Assembly (NCBI GenBank): GCA_964023275.1
Contig: OZ029927.1
Location: 21,626,980-21,690,979, forward strand
Length of the DNA stretch: 64,000 nt
Source of the DNA: Norana najaformis
Lineage: Eukaryota > Annelida > Clitellata > Crassiclitellata > Hormogastridae
Direction: 5' to 3'
The notes below the pieces were generated by a model that worked only from the letters and a program-made list of their open reading frames with translations, was not told the origin of the DNA and made no database searches. Below are positions 45,001 through 56,800 of the stretch, piece by piece; position 1 is the stretch's first letter; each line of letters begins with the position of its first letter. Both the position numbers and the translations under genes were made by a program.

Positions 45001-47384
45001 AAAATTCTCTGGAACAGATGAACTCACCTGTCACTTACTATAACACAGTTCCTACGGATAGAACACTTTTCCCTGGCACATGATAAAGCCCTTGGGAAAG
45101 TATACTATTCTCTAACAAATACCTGTAAACTGATACAGTTCCCTGAACAATCAACAAAGTAAATTTTGCACAAGTCGAACAAACTTTTCGGTAACACAGT
45201 GGCCTGTCTGACCTATCTGCGAAAACCTCAAGAAGTATGCTACAGCTGTTTTTCCCTTGTGTTCGATTGCTATCAGCGTATTATAATAAATGCTACACAC
45301 GTATCCGTGTCAGGCTGACCTAGACGAGCACATGACACAAAGGACTGTTTACTGAGTAGAAAAATTAGGGATAGGGAGAACAGAGTTTGATTCAGTTGGC
45401 ACTGCTCTTACTTATTAAAGCACATATGTACAACTTGACTGTGAGCAAAATACGGAAAACAAATGGAAAAATATGCAAGACATCATATTCACTGTCGCGA
45501 GCTAGTCGCAAAGTCAGCGTTAAGAAGAAAAAGTCAACACAACTTTTTACACGTTTCTTCTCCTCGTTGTGTAATCCCCAACTCCCATAACTCGAGTCTC
45601 CCTCTAGACTGTCATCCTGCCCCGTATATATAAAATTTAGCAAGTAAGTGGGACCTGCCCACCCCTTGGTCCTGACATTCACAACAAAACCACAATTTTT
45701 ACACTAATAATAAACTTAACCCTGTAATTTTCGCTATATATGGCCGCTTGTGGTCATCCTACTAGTAAACAGAGTGGTAACCCCTGACTGAAGGAGAAAG
45801 CAAAGCACTGCAAGCTATCGGTAGGATTATCAAATACACGAGTAAGTAATTAATCAGTAAGTAACAGAGTAAAATACTTTCATTGGTGACAATAAATTAG
45901 GAAATCGGGCAAGTTTCTGTGGCGCATATAAGAATGTCTAAGAAAAGTTCTCATTAAATATGCTTCACCAGATGCTGATACCCTGGAAACAAATCGCAAC
46001 TGTGCCAAACTGTCTTTTCAATTTGCTTATGGCACGCATCCATGTGTTTCAACATGTTTTCCACGTTTTGCGTGCAGACCTTAATGTATTTTGGATATAC
46101 AAGTTGTGTTTATGCATGAAAACGCCACCTAAGTTCTCCCAAATTGGAATAAGGCCTGCATCCATCAATCATGGGAACCACTCACTTATTACTTACTTAT
46201 TTATTTGATATTTCATCAGGTGGTATGCAGCACTCTAATTTCTCTCGCAATCTGGACTGGCCATATTATTAACAAGTAGGGCGACCGCAAATGGCCGTTT
46301 AACGAAAATTACCCCTTAACCTAACGATGGTTATCTGTCATCAAAAAAAAATCGAGCTAGCAGTATTCACTCAATATACTGCTCAGCACTGTTCCACAAT
46401 TTGCATGATGTACACACGGATTAAACTTCAAATTTTGACTGTTTCAGCTTCGAAATTGGCCTGTGCAACAATTTCTATCCGTTTAAAAAACGGCTGTTAT
46501 TGCATTCCACAGTTTCCATCACAACGACACTATCAGCAAAAGCACTACACAAATTAACAGGAAAAGCTTCTACGTGCACGCAAGCGTTCACTTTCACGTA
46601 CTTCGCCCCAAATGTTTTGCTGACTTGGCAATCTAACGGGAAAACAAAAACCCTCCCTAATCGCGTTGCTCCATTTCTCGGTTTTGGGTTATCAGAAAAA
46701 TGCCGGTCAGTGAGACGGAGTAGGGCATTAATGAACAACTAGCACGCGAAAAACATTCGCAAATCAATCGTAAAACTCACTCGGTCTAGTGATGCGTGAA
46801 ATCCATTTCCGTCGATCACAGTTACCCGCAGACGGCCACAGAATCGTTGAAGTTGTTACTTAGGTTGCACAACGATACCTTCCATTTTCCTCTTCCCCTA
46901 TGCAAGGGGGAACAATGGCATTGCCCATCATCAGCTGGCCGTATTATGCATACCACGTGAGTCAGTTCTCGTGCCAGGCAACAGCCAATCAGGGCAATCG
47001 CTACGGAATAAATCTATTTTTACACTGAACCAAAGCCGGGTCTTGTAAATAGGTGAAAAAAGTATTTTTAGTCATTCTCTATTCTTTGCACTGCTTCCGG
47101 TTAAACTTCTTCGTATCTGAGAATCTAATCTAATATTTAACATTTATTGACATTTAAGTAAAGTAAATTGAAGCAGACAAGCTACTGAAAATACACGGCA
47201 TATCAAAAGAGCAAAGGACATTTGTAGGTCACTGCGGTGCAGTTTGTGCTGCAAACGTTCTCCAGATTTCGTCAGCATCCCCAAAAAACTAAATCGTGGG
47301 AACCAGCTTATTACAGGCGCTTCGTCAAGAAGAACGTAAATGAGACAGTTATGACTATTAGTTATGGTTATTATATTTTATTTT

Positions 47385-47475
47385 GACTGAGAGCCTGTGA
47401 ATAAACTGGTCCCCGTGACGTGGTTTTCGTTGGGCGCTGTAGAAATCTCAGGATTACGGTTACGATTAATTTCGG
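47385..47475 (+). mobile_element. LINE 3' tail (family A)
   Basis: TTTTATTTTGACTGAGAGCC, AAACTGGTCCCCGTGACG and GGGCGCTGTAGAAATCTCAG end in GATTACGGTTACGATT. A reverse fragment (CGTGGGAACCAGCTTATTAC) lies just upstream near 47295-47325. Confidence 0.75.
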
Positions 47476-47824
47476 TTCTAAGTTATAGGCCAGCATTCGG
47501 CATAAATATCATAAATCCAGACAGCCACGTTCACTTTGCCCAGAGTGGGCCTGCATCGTGTTACTGGTCCCCGTAGCAAATTGTGGCCAGCAATGGGCTG
47601 TGTGTAGACCAATATGGCTGTCGGAAAAGATTATACACAAAGGAATTGTTTACAAAGGGGCGGACCATGTAATCAAATATAAAGGATATGGCGCAGTTGT
47701 ATTAGTTCTGAAGCTATCAGTCGATGGCGCACCAACGTACACACGACTTTTCTTGCACACACTTTATTCATCTTGCTTTCATCCTTTGACGCTGTAAACT
47801 TGTCTCACTAAACGACGCCCAACA

Positions 47825-47980
47825 TTAGACTCTTGGATCTTGACCTGGAACCGGATCCTCCTTGCCTATCGATTTTATTTTGACTGAGCGTCTGTGAATA
47901 AGCGGGTTACCGCAACTTAGCTTTCATTGGGCGCTGTAGAAATCTCGAGTTTACGATTACTATTACGATTATGGCTGGAA
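47825..47980 (+). mobile_element. LINE 3' tail (family A)
   Basis: TTGGATCTTGACCTGGAACC, GCCTATCGATTTTATTTTGA, TTGGGCGCTGTAGAAATC and TCGAGTTTACGATTACTATT mark the 3' end, sense on +. Confidence 0.8.
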
Positions 47981-48671
47981 AACGGATGCAGTAATCATAA
48001 ACCTGCTAATTCGAAGCAAAAGTACAGAATTCCCCAAGGTATTTTTGAGATTTGTCATTCATTATCGGTTATTATTCGTTACGAGGATCATAATCTAATT
48101 ATGTCCGTGAGAGGGAGGCAGCGCATCACGTATCAGTATACGTGAGAGAAATTTCGCAGGGATACATAGCTATCTCAGTTCACGTATTAACAAAAAAATA
48201 TTAAAAAATGAAGATTACGTTCAGGATTGAGGATAATTCAGCTAATGTTAAGCCCGGAAGCAGCTGTTTGATGTGCTTAGGCCACAAGGCCAGTCTAGTT
48301 CTTGCCACGCATCACGTCGTTGGTCAACTCAAACAGCATACAATCGGGGATATAACATAGCATTTTGTCGTCATTTGTTTTTCTTGCGCCACCTAGCAGT
48401 TAACCATTAACAATAAAGTTTTGTTTATTTAATAATTTTCAATTTTGCTTAATTAAAATCGATTCCAAGCCGCTGTGTTTAGTTTTTATAAAAAGTTCTG
48501 AAAGAATGTCGTTTTTAAAGCGTTGGGGGCTCTCAAATCTGGCGATCCCTAAGTTTAGCCTATCGTATGGCAGCGTTCATAGTTTCGCCTTTGTAATTGA
48601 TTGTAGAATCTGTAATTTATATGTAGTCTGTGTGATCATATTTTGCCGTATGCCTATGGTAAACGATTCAA

Positions 48672-50758
48672 ATGAAAAGAAAAATGGGAGAAGTGCATTT
48701 GGAGCGTGAAGTTTTGGTTAGTTTATTTAATTATTTTGTTTTATAAGGACTACATGATTACATTTAATAAAAATTGTAACAAATTACAGTGCGTTCACTT
48801 AGATAGTAGGAATAAAGCCATGTTAATTGTTTGTGATTTTAAAGAAGAATTTTGTAAACAACGTTCATTTCTTGATAGATACTACGCTTCGATTAGAGTT
48901 GGTGGGCGGATTTCATTATCGACGATGTAAGACAGGAGCACATCAAAACGATGCATGTCATGTATTCAGCATCCTATGTATCGGAATGACATAAAACGAC
49001 GTTGATTTAATGACAAATTGAAAATTAGTGAACGAATTATGTTTATTATTTTAAGTGACTGTACATTTATTTTTTGTATTAATGTTCATCTGGTATATCT
49101 GAATTGTACTGAATTGTACGTCAGTGTGTACATCTTCTCCTTCAGAAAAACTACTTATGGACTCAGCTGTTTGGTAAGCCGCCAATAGTAATGAACGCAT
49201 CAGCTAAGACTACACATTTCACCCTAAGGGCATGCCCATTTGTTAATTGCCCCTTATGAATATTCAGTAATATACGTATGTACTTGTGTATGCATAATTC
49301 TGCATAATTGTTATTGACTGTTTAGCGTAGAGAGTATGAATGTATCCTCAGAGAAGAAGTTTGTTCAGTTCTGATGAGTCTGCAGACGTTGTTAAGCGTG
49401 AGTGTTCTCGCATTTCTTAAATTACAACTTAATAAGTTTAAGTTGGAAAGCAAACCTGTGATTTTCACACATTGCTGTGAGGTTACTTAAAAGGTGCTAT
49501 GTAAAGAATCAGATGTAACGTACACATAGGCTTACTGTGTAAACTGAATGATGTATGTATGTGTATGCAATGTATGTGCGTATTTATATATGCATATGTG
49601 AATGCATGTGTATGTTCGTATATATGTATGCATTTTTGTATGTGTAATTATTTGTATGTGTATGTATCTATGTATCTGTGTGTGTATGATTGTATGTATA
49701 TATTTATGTATGCGTGAATGCTTGCTTGCATATATGTATGTATATGCAAGTATGTATGTTTATATGTATTTATGTATGCATGTATATATGCATGCACGTA
49801 TGTATGTGTGTGTGTATATCAGAACATCTATGCAGTTACTTTCAAGTTAGGTTTGTATACAAATGTATTGTGTATGTATTTTTGGCTACACTTGTCATCA
49901 GTTAAGTTACCTGGCAGTTTCTTGCCTTGTCTGGCCTTACCTTGTCTTTAACTTACTGGTACCCTGTCTTACTTTGCCTTACCTTGTCTTACATTACCTT
50001 GTATTGTCTTATTTTGTCTTACCTTACCTTACATTATTGTACCTCATGTGACCTTGCCTTGTCTGGCCTTACCTTGCCTTGTCTGGCCTTACCTTGCCTT
50101 GTTTGGCCTTACCTTGCCTTGTCTGGCCTTACCTTGCCTTGTCTGGCCTTACCTTGCCTTGTCTGGCCTTACCTTGCCTTGTTTGGCCTTACCTTGCCTT
50201 GTCTGGCCTTATCTTGTCTTGTCTGGCCTTACCTTGTCTTGTCTGGCCTTACCTTGCCTTGTCTGGCCTTACCTTGCCTTGTCTGGCCTTACCTTGCCTT
50301 GTCTGGCCTTACCTTGCCTTGTCTGGCCTTACCTTGCCTTGTCTGGCCTTACCTTGCCTTGTCTGGCCTTACCTTGCCTTGTCTGGCCTTACCTTGCCTT
50401 GTCTGGCCTTACCTTGCCTTGTCTGGCCTTACCTTGTCTTGTCTGGCCTTACCTCATCTTGTCTGGCCTTACCTCATCTTGTCTGGCCTTACCTTGTCTG
50501 GTCTTACCTTGTCTTTAACTTACTGGTACTCTGTCTTACTTTGCCTTACCTTGTCTTACATTACTTTGTATTGTCTTATTTTGTCTTACCTTACCTTACT
50601 GTACCTGATGTGCATTGCCTTGCCTGATCTTGCCTCTGACCTGCCTACCCCTTCCCTGCCTTATTTTCTTCTGCCACCCTTGTCTAAACCGCTTCTCAAG
50701 CGTAAATGTTGAAACTCTAGGTAGACCAGAAGACATCGTAGAAGTAATTAGACGAAAG
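48672..50758 (+). CDS. ROGDI: Tentative 5' exons of ROGDI
   Basis: Three small open segments with good splice borders connect in phase to the solid ROGDI exons: 48672-48716 (MKRKMGEVHLEREVL, donor GTTAGT), 49146-49173 (after CTTCAG; KNYLWTQLF, donor GTAAGC) and 50721-50758 (after CTCTAG; RPEDIVEVIRRK, donor GTATGT). The sum of all twelve exons is 984 bp, divisible by three, giving 327 residues. LEREVL...W...L aligns loosely with the leucine-rich ERAVLEEEFRWLL start of the human protein, but the typical EVHAVL segment is not clear. True first exons may differ. Confidence 0.4.
49600..49830. repeat. TATG/TGTATG-rich microsatellite
   Basis: Irregular TATGTATGTG and GCATGTATATATG runs, keeping several frames open (Met/Cys/Tyr/Val peptides). 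Not coding. Confidence 0.85.
49916..50690. repeat. 20-bp minisatellite flanked by ~110-bp direct repeats
   Basis: The core at about 50050-50500 is some 22 copies of GTCTGGCCTTACCTTGCCTT. On both sides lies a related but distinct ~110-bp block containing TTTAACTTACTGGTACYCTG and TATTGTCTTATTTTGTCTTA (about 49935-50045 and 50507-50615). The array ends about 30 bp before a putative ROGDI exon. Confidence 0.93.
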
Positions 50759-50816
50759 GTATGTTGCTGATGCATGCGAATGGCACACCTAACAATCAGT
50801 TTTCTCTTTCTGTTAG

Positions 50817-53800
50817 GACGCTGCCAACAGCTTAAACTTCAACTTTTTGCCAGGTATATTTACTTTCTATGTTTACATTTCGAAATGTTTACAGCTGCTA
50901 TTGATTGTAAAATGCCCACAAAATGTTTGGAAAACAATCAACCAAAGTCCTGTTAGTTGAAAACAAGACTGCTGGCACAACTGATGTATGTGCCTGTGTG
51001 TGTGTGTGGGTGTGTGTGTGGGTGTGCATGTGTGTGTGTGTCTGTGTGTGGGTGTGTGTGTGCCTGTGTGTGGGTGTGAGTGCATGTGTGTGCGCCTGTG
51101 TGTGTCTGTGTGTGGGTGTGCATGTGTCTGTGTATGGGTGTGTGTGTCTGTGTGTGGGTGTGCATGTGTGTGTGTGTGCCTGTGTGTGTGTTTGTGAAGC
51201 CACTTAAAATGAAAAGTGCTGTGCACATGACTGTCTAATTGATGAGAATTGATGTAGGTTGAAATGAATGCTGAGCAGAGTGAGTTTTGACCTTCTGGAT
51301 GTTGACTGTTGACCTGATTGCGGCTTAGCTTTGGTTGATGCCATTGGTTGATGCCAAGTGCATTCAACACTGGTGCATTAGAAGTAACATTATTATTATT
51401 ATTATTGTTGTTGTTATTACTGTTGTTATTGTTATTATTATTTTTATTATTATTATTTTTTTTATTATTATTATTATTATGAGTGCATCAAAGTTAAACA
51501 GCATGCATACTTCTGAGTAGATGTCCCAAATTGAGCCGTATACAGACACCCGCATAATTTGAGTCAAGTTATTTAAAGTCCTTTAATGAACCCAGAGTTA
51601 TTTAGGGCAGCCACTTTATGATTGAGAGCCTTTGCAAAAGCGCCAACAGCTCGAACCGGATCTTCAACAAGACCGACCGCTCCAAGCAAAACAGAGAACA
51701 TGGCTTTTGTTATTTCAACGCTTATTGATTCGGCTAACATCAATATGACCTTTTCCCGCCTCTGTTGCGCTGCGCCATGGATACGTGTGCCGCGGTTTTA
51801 TGCCGGACATTCGGAGGAAATGCGAGAGTGCGGTGGAGCTGGACCTGCACGCCGCTGCCTCTGTTCGTCTGTGTTGCCGCCTCGATTCTTTGCACGAAGA
51901 TTTATTTCCATTCCAGAGCACAAGTGATTTCCGAAGGCTTTGTTGTCCGCTACGAGAGTTGTCTGGTGTCCTGTTGGCTTGGATCAGTGATGCTTCACAG
52001 ATGCACAATGTAGTATTTGGGTCACAGGATGCGTAATGCAGTATTCAGTTTACGGGGTGCGTAATGTAATATTCAGGTTACAGGGTGCGTATTGTAATCT
52101 TGGGTTACGGGATGTGTATCGTAAGTAGGTTACGGAGTGCATAACTTAATACTTGGGTTACAAGATGTGTCCGGGTTTCCCAAGTTGTTTTTCTGGTAGC
52201 AGACGACATCGAGTGTGCTCTGATACCAGATATGTCTGTGAGTAGCCTTGCTGTGTATGTGTCTGACGTTTCCAGACATTACTTTCTTCAGTGAACTTGA
52301 CACAAAGGTCTCATTTTGATCAACATGTTAAAAATGGCTGGAAAATGTGGCTCAAATTTATTTAAGTCCAATGTAATATTTTGGTTAAGGGTTGGTTGGG
52401 GATTTTCCAAACAGTTTATAGTTGTGTAGCTTTTTGATTGAGTGCTCGGGTTATTTGGTTTCTGCCAAAAGCAGCCACGTTTATTGTCACAGAAAGTGGC
52501 CGTCATGTGATGTGGATCAAAGGTTAGAGCTTGGATTGGATTTGGGTCTTGGAATACAAATTTTGATTGGTTGGAATGATGGATTCCTCTTCTGGTTCAC
52601 TGCCCTCAGGCAGGTTCAAACGTCCGATGACGCCACTCCTCTCTGTGCTGAGCTTCTTCTTTCAACTTGCTCTATCTGTCCGCCATCATCCAATCGAGCA
52701 GCATCTGTCTGGGTCTTCCTCTTGTCCTTCTCCCCTCCATTCTGCCCTCAGTTACGGTTCTCAAGAGTGAGTCCCCTCTCAGTATGTGACCAATCCATTT
52801 TCTCTGTCGCTTCCTTATTGTAGCGATAGATCTTTCTTCTCCAACTCTTTTCAGCACCTCCTCGTTTGTTACATGCATTGCATACGTTATAATGGATTAC
52901 AGATTTCAGTTGGATTGCAGATGTTGGATTAGACTTCAGGTGTGGGATTGGACTTTGGATCTTGGTCTGGGCTTCAGGCTTTGGACTGGATTTTGGTTCA
53001 TGACTAAGCTGTGACAGTGGAAGCTCCTTACGATGCTGTCGTTGGGATCCGTGCAAAATACTGTCTTATGAAGAGGATTTTTCAGCCCACCGATCTTAGG
53101 ACTTCACACAGCCCAAGATCGGGACGGTTGGCAGAGTCGTGGAAATGGCAACGCTGCGGAGAGGGGCATGCCATCTATGATGATGATTTTTATGGGGATT
53201 GGTTATGTCGAGGTTGTGTTCCAAAGCCAAATGAAGTTAGGGATTCCTATCTCAGTCTGTGTTAAATCAAAATTCATGTCGTAATGAAGCATTATACAAG
53301 GAGATCCTGGTGTATCTTTTTCTGATCGTGTTTTGCTGTTGTGTTGGCGCAGTCCCGGTGGAGTTTGCTTGGCTGCTGCGTTCGAATGGACTCGTGCCAA
53401 GATTTAGACTTGGGAGCTGTACATAAATGAATACCTTGCACATTTATGCTGCGATGCACTGGGGGATTCGTTTTAAAAAGATTGGAATCGTTTTATATCT
53501 AGTTCATTGTTATTATTATTTTAAATCTTGTTTTCGTTATGTATTAATTAATTATTATCTTATGTATTATGATTTTAAAGCTTGTTTTGATTATTCATTA
53601 TTTAATTAAATAATTATTTTTGTTTGTAATGATTTTAAATCTTGATTATTTTATTTTTGTATTATTTAATTTATTTATGTATTGTTATTTTATTTGTTAT
53701 TATACTTAAATCTGAATTTAATTCTGAATATTTCCTTGTCCATTGTTCAACATTTTACTGGAAGTTATGTGTACGGTGTTTTTCTACTTGCAGAACAGGG

Positions 53801-56800
53801 TTTCACATTCAAACCAGAAAAGTTCCTGTTATCGAGTCCAAAGTAAGCCGTGTTTGTGTATTTTAAAAGCTGCTTTTATACAGTTTTATTATGAGCCGTG
53901 TTTGTGTATTTTAAAAGCTGCTTTTATACAGTTTTATTATGAGCCGTGTTTGTGTATTTTAAAAGCTGCTTTTATACAGTTTTATTATGAGCCGTGTTTG
54001 TGTATTTTAAAAGCTGCTTTTATACAGTTTTATTATGAGCCGTATTTGTGTATTTTAAAAGCTGCTTTTATACAGTTTTATTATGAGCCGTGTTTGTGTA
54101 TTTTAAAAGCTGCTTTTATACAGTTTTATTATGAGCCGTGTTTGTGTATTTTAAAAGCTGCTTTTATACAGTTTTATTATGAGCCGTGTTTGTGTATTTT
54201 AAAAGCTGCTTTTATACAGTTTTATTATGAGCCGCGTTTGTGTATTTTAAAAGCCATGTTTGTGTATTTTAAAAGGTGCTTTTATACAGTTTTATTATCA
54301 GCCGCGTTTGTCTATTTTAAAAGCTGCTTTTGCACATTTTTATAATGACTGAGTCTTCATAGCTTTTGTTCAGTGTGGCTGTTTTCATCTGTTGTATTTT
54401 TTGAAATTTTTTTAGATATTAACTTTCTTATTTTAAAAATGAAATTGCCATTCCAACAAGAGTAATTTAAAGTGAAATTGAATGAAAATATTACATTGCT
54501 GTTGAAACGGCAGTAATTGTAAGTTTACCATTGAGCTGAAACACTTTGTGGATAAGAAAGAAATGTCTTTGACAGATACTTATAGGAGCTGTATAAATGT
54601 TTGGTTACATTACATCCAGCTGAGGGTGCTCTATCAGTTTACCAGTAGAGTATGAAACAGTACAAATATCATTTTGATGGTGATGAGTGGTGTGTTGTTT
54701 GTAGTGTCAACCAGCAGGTGAAGTGTATGGTCACGATTGTTGGCGACTTAATCTATGAGGCGGTTAGTAACTCTTCTGCTTAACAGAGAAATCATTTCAG
54801 ATATAATAAAGATTTTCTAGTGAGATGTTCATAATTCGGTTGATTTTCAAAACGTGAAGAACCGTTCTGAGGTAAGTGGTAGGTGAATGATTCCAGCGTA
54901 GAAAAGTTCTAATTTTGCCAATGTTGTGATTTTTCTTATTTGATTGCAATATTTCTTTTTATGGCATTTTAAAGAGTTTATAATGATGGTTTGATATCAA
55001 TTTTTAGTTTTTGTTTCATTCCTTTGTACGAATTTAAATGCCTGAAATAATTTGGTGCATTGAAAATAAGTTTCTGCTAACGTATTGTAATGATGCTGAA
55101 AATGAAATTATGTCATGCATTTACAGATGAGAGCCGCTGTAATGTAAAGAGGAGTCTAATCAGACATTTATGCAGTGACTTTAAAAAGCACCAAGTCATG
55201 TTACAGTGGCATGTGGTCTGTTTGGTAGCACGCTAGGTGTTTAATCCAGTTGTTGTGGTTTTGAATTTGCTTAGCTGACCTCGTGTGATGACCTTGGATG
55301 ACCTGTTTGACCCTTAAAGATTCAGATTTACTTACCTTGAGCACATAAAGAGTGCAAGAAATGAATAAATAAAAATAAAAATGATACATCTCCTGTTATT
55401 TTGAGACTTCGGTGCCGTTTATTTTGCAGACGCATTTCCTGATTCGTACTAATTGTGATGTTTAGATTTTAAGTGGAAGGTCTTTCAAAGTAGCTGCCAT
55501 TTAAAGATTAGTTGCTTATGTATGCTGATGCTCCGTGTTCTTTTATCAGGATTTGGTGCTGAAGCTGCAGAAACAGCAGATGGTTCCGTATCAGACGCGT
55601 ATCTATCCGGATATTCCGTGGAAGCTTCAGCAAGTAAGAAAGAAACTGGAGACAGCCAGTCTTTAAATAGAGCTTCAGCAAGTAAGAAAGAAACTGGAGA
55701 CAGCCAGTCTTTAAATAGAGCTTCAGCAAGTAAGAAAGAAACTGGAGACAGCCAGTCTTTAAATAGAGCTTAAGTAACGCAAGTGTTGGTTCTGTTCATC
55801 AGATAGGATAAGGTTTCTAGAAGATTATTAAGTTTAATCTTAAGTTATGGACAAGAGCACAAGAGCAACTGCAGACAAAGTTCAAATTTTTCCTTTCTGT
55901 AGAATTGCTGATGCTGAGCTATACTTGATGTTGGCCTTAGTTTTACATTTTATTCAACCACCTTTGACAAATCACTAACCATCACTGATTGTTGCACAGA
56001 AAATTGCAACAGATTTTGACTGGACTTTTCAACGAGTTTTGACTATGGTTTGCCTTGAAATTACGGTTTCTGATATCGTATGCTGTATGGGAATGGCGTA
56101 GATTAGAAGCCGTAGATTAGATCAGAATGCAGCGCTCTTGAAGGGAGTGTGCTAATGAAAATCATTGATTGACATTCTGTGTGAGTAGACGCTATTCAGT
56201 GAGGCAAGCAACTCTGGTCTTCCCTGGTGATCCGCGAAAATATGTTCTTTTAATAATAATAATAATAAGACAATTTATATAGCGCCGTAACACGGTCGAG
56301 GCCGAAGAAAAGGGCGCTGTACATAAGTTCAGGCGAGTAGAGGCTATTCATTGAGGCAAGCAACTCTGGTCTTCCCTGGTGATCCAGGAAAATATGTTCT
56401 TTTGAGTAAGTAATGCATTTGTTGAGTGACCGTATGACCATCAGCAATGCGAGGAATCATAGGGAGATGTACATGCTTACAAATAAATATTTAGGATTAA
56501 GACACTCCTTCAAATTGAAGGACATTTCAGCTGCTGTGTGAATATATCGGCAGGCCAACCTTGTGACATTTTTTTAATTGATCATTTTTGGTGATAAAGT
56601 TGAATCCTGATGTGTCTTCTGTTTCAGCTTCAGGATGCAAGAAACCAAGTCCTAAAGGCCCTGTCCATTATTGAAAACTTTGAAGGATCATTTAAATTCT
56701 CAACTGGGCTCCAGGTTTTGAATGTAAGTCTAAGTCAAAATCTGTAGAGGTTGTGTTGAATGTTATCTTTAAGTAAACGAGGTTTATATATTCTTGTGCT

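Larger units (their letters stand above)
38851..48671. other. Long gene-free interval rich in satellites and retroelement fragments
   Basis: Nearly 10 kb without a recognisable protein. It contains repeats listed separately (41222, 41620, 43106, 43560, 44790, 47385, 47825). A GC-richer patch near 39490-39900 could be a promoter region, but its short ORFs show no family features. The 5' end of ROGDI is expected near the right border. Confidence 0.4.

Noticed and set aside
49927-50712. ORFs of 156-261 codons (Leu/Pro/Trp/Tyr-rich) that look like membrane proteins
   Set aside because: They are translations of the 20-bp minisatellite, open in all three frames.
50873-51370. 165-codon His/Thr-rich minus ORF and Cys/Val-rich plus ORF
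   Set aside because: Translations of a TG microsatellite.
51622-52036. Overlapping ORFs of 82-101 codons in a GC-richer patch
   Set aside because: They lie inside a ROGDI intron, show no family resemblance in any frame, and no splice pattern joins them to ROGDI.
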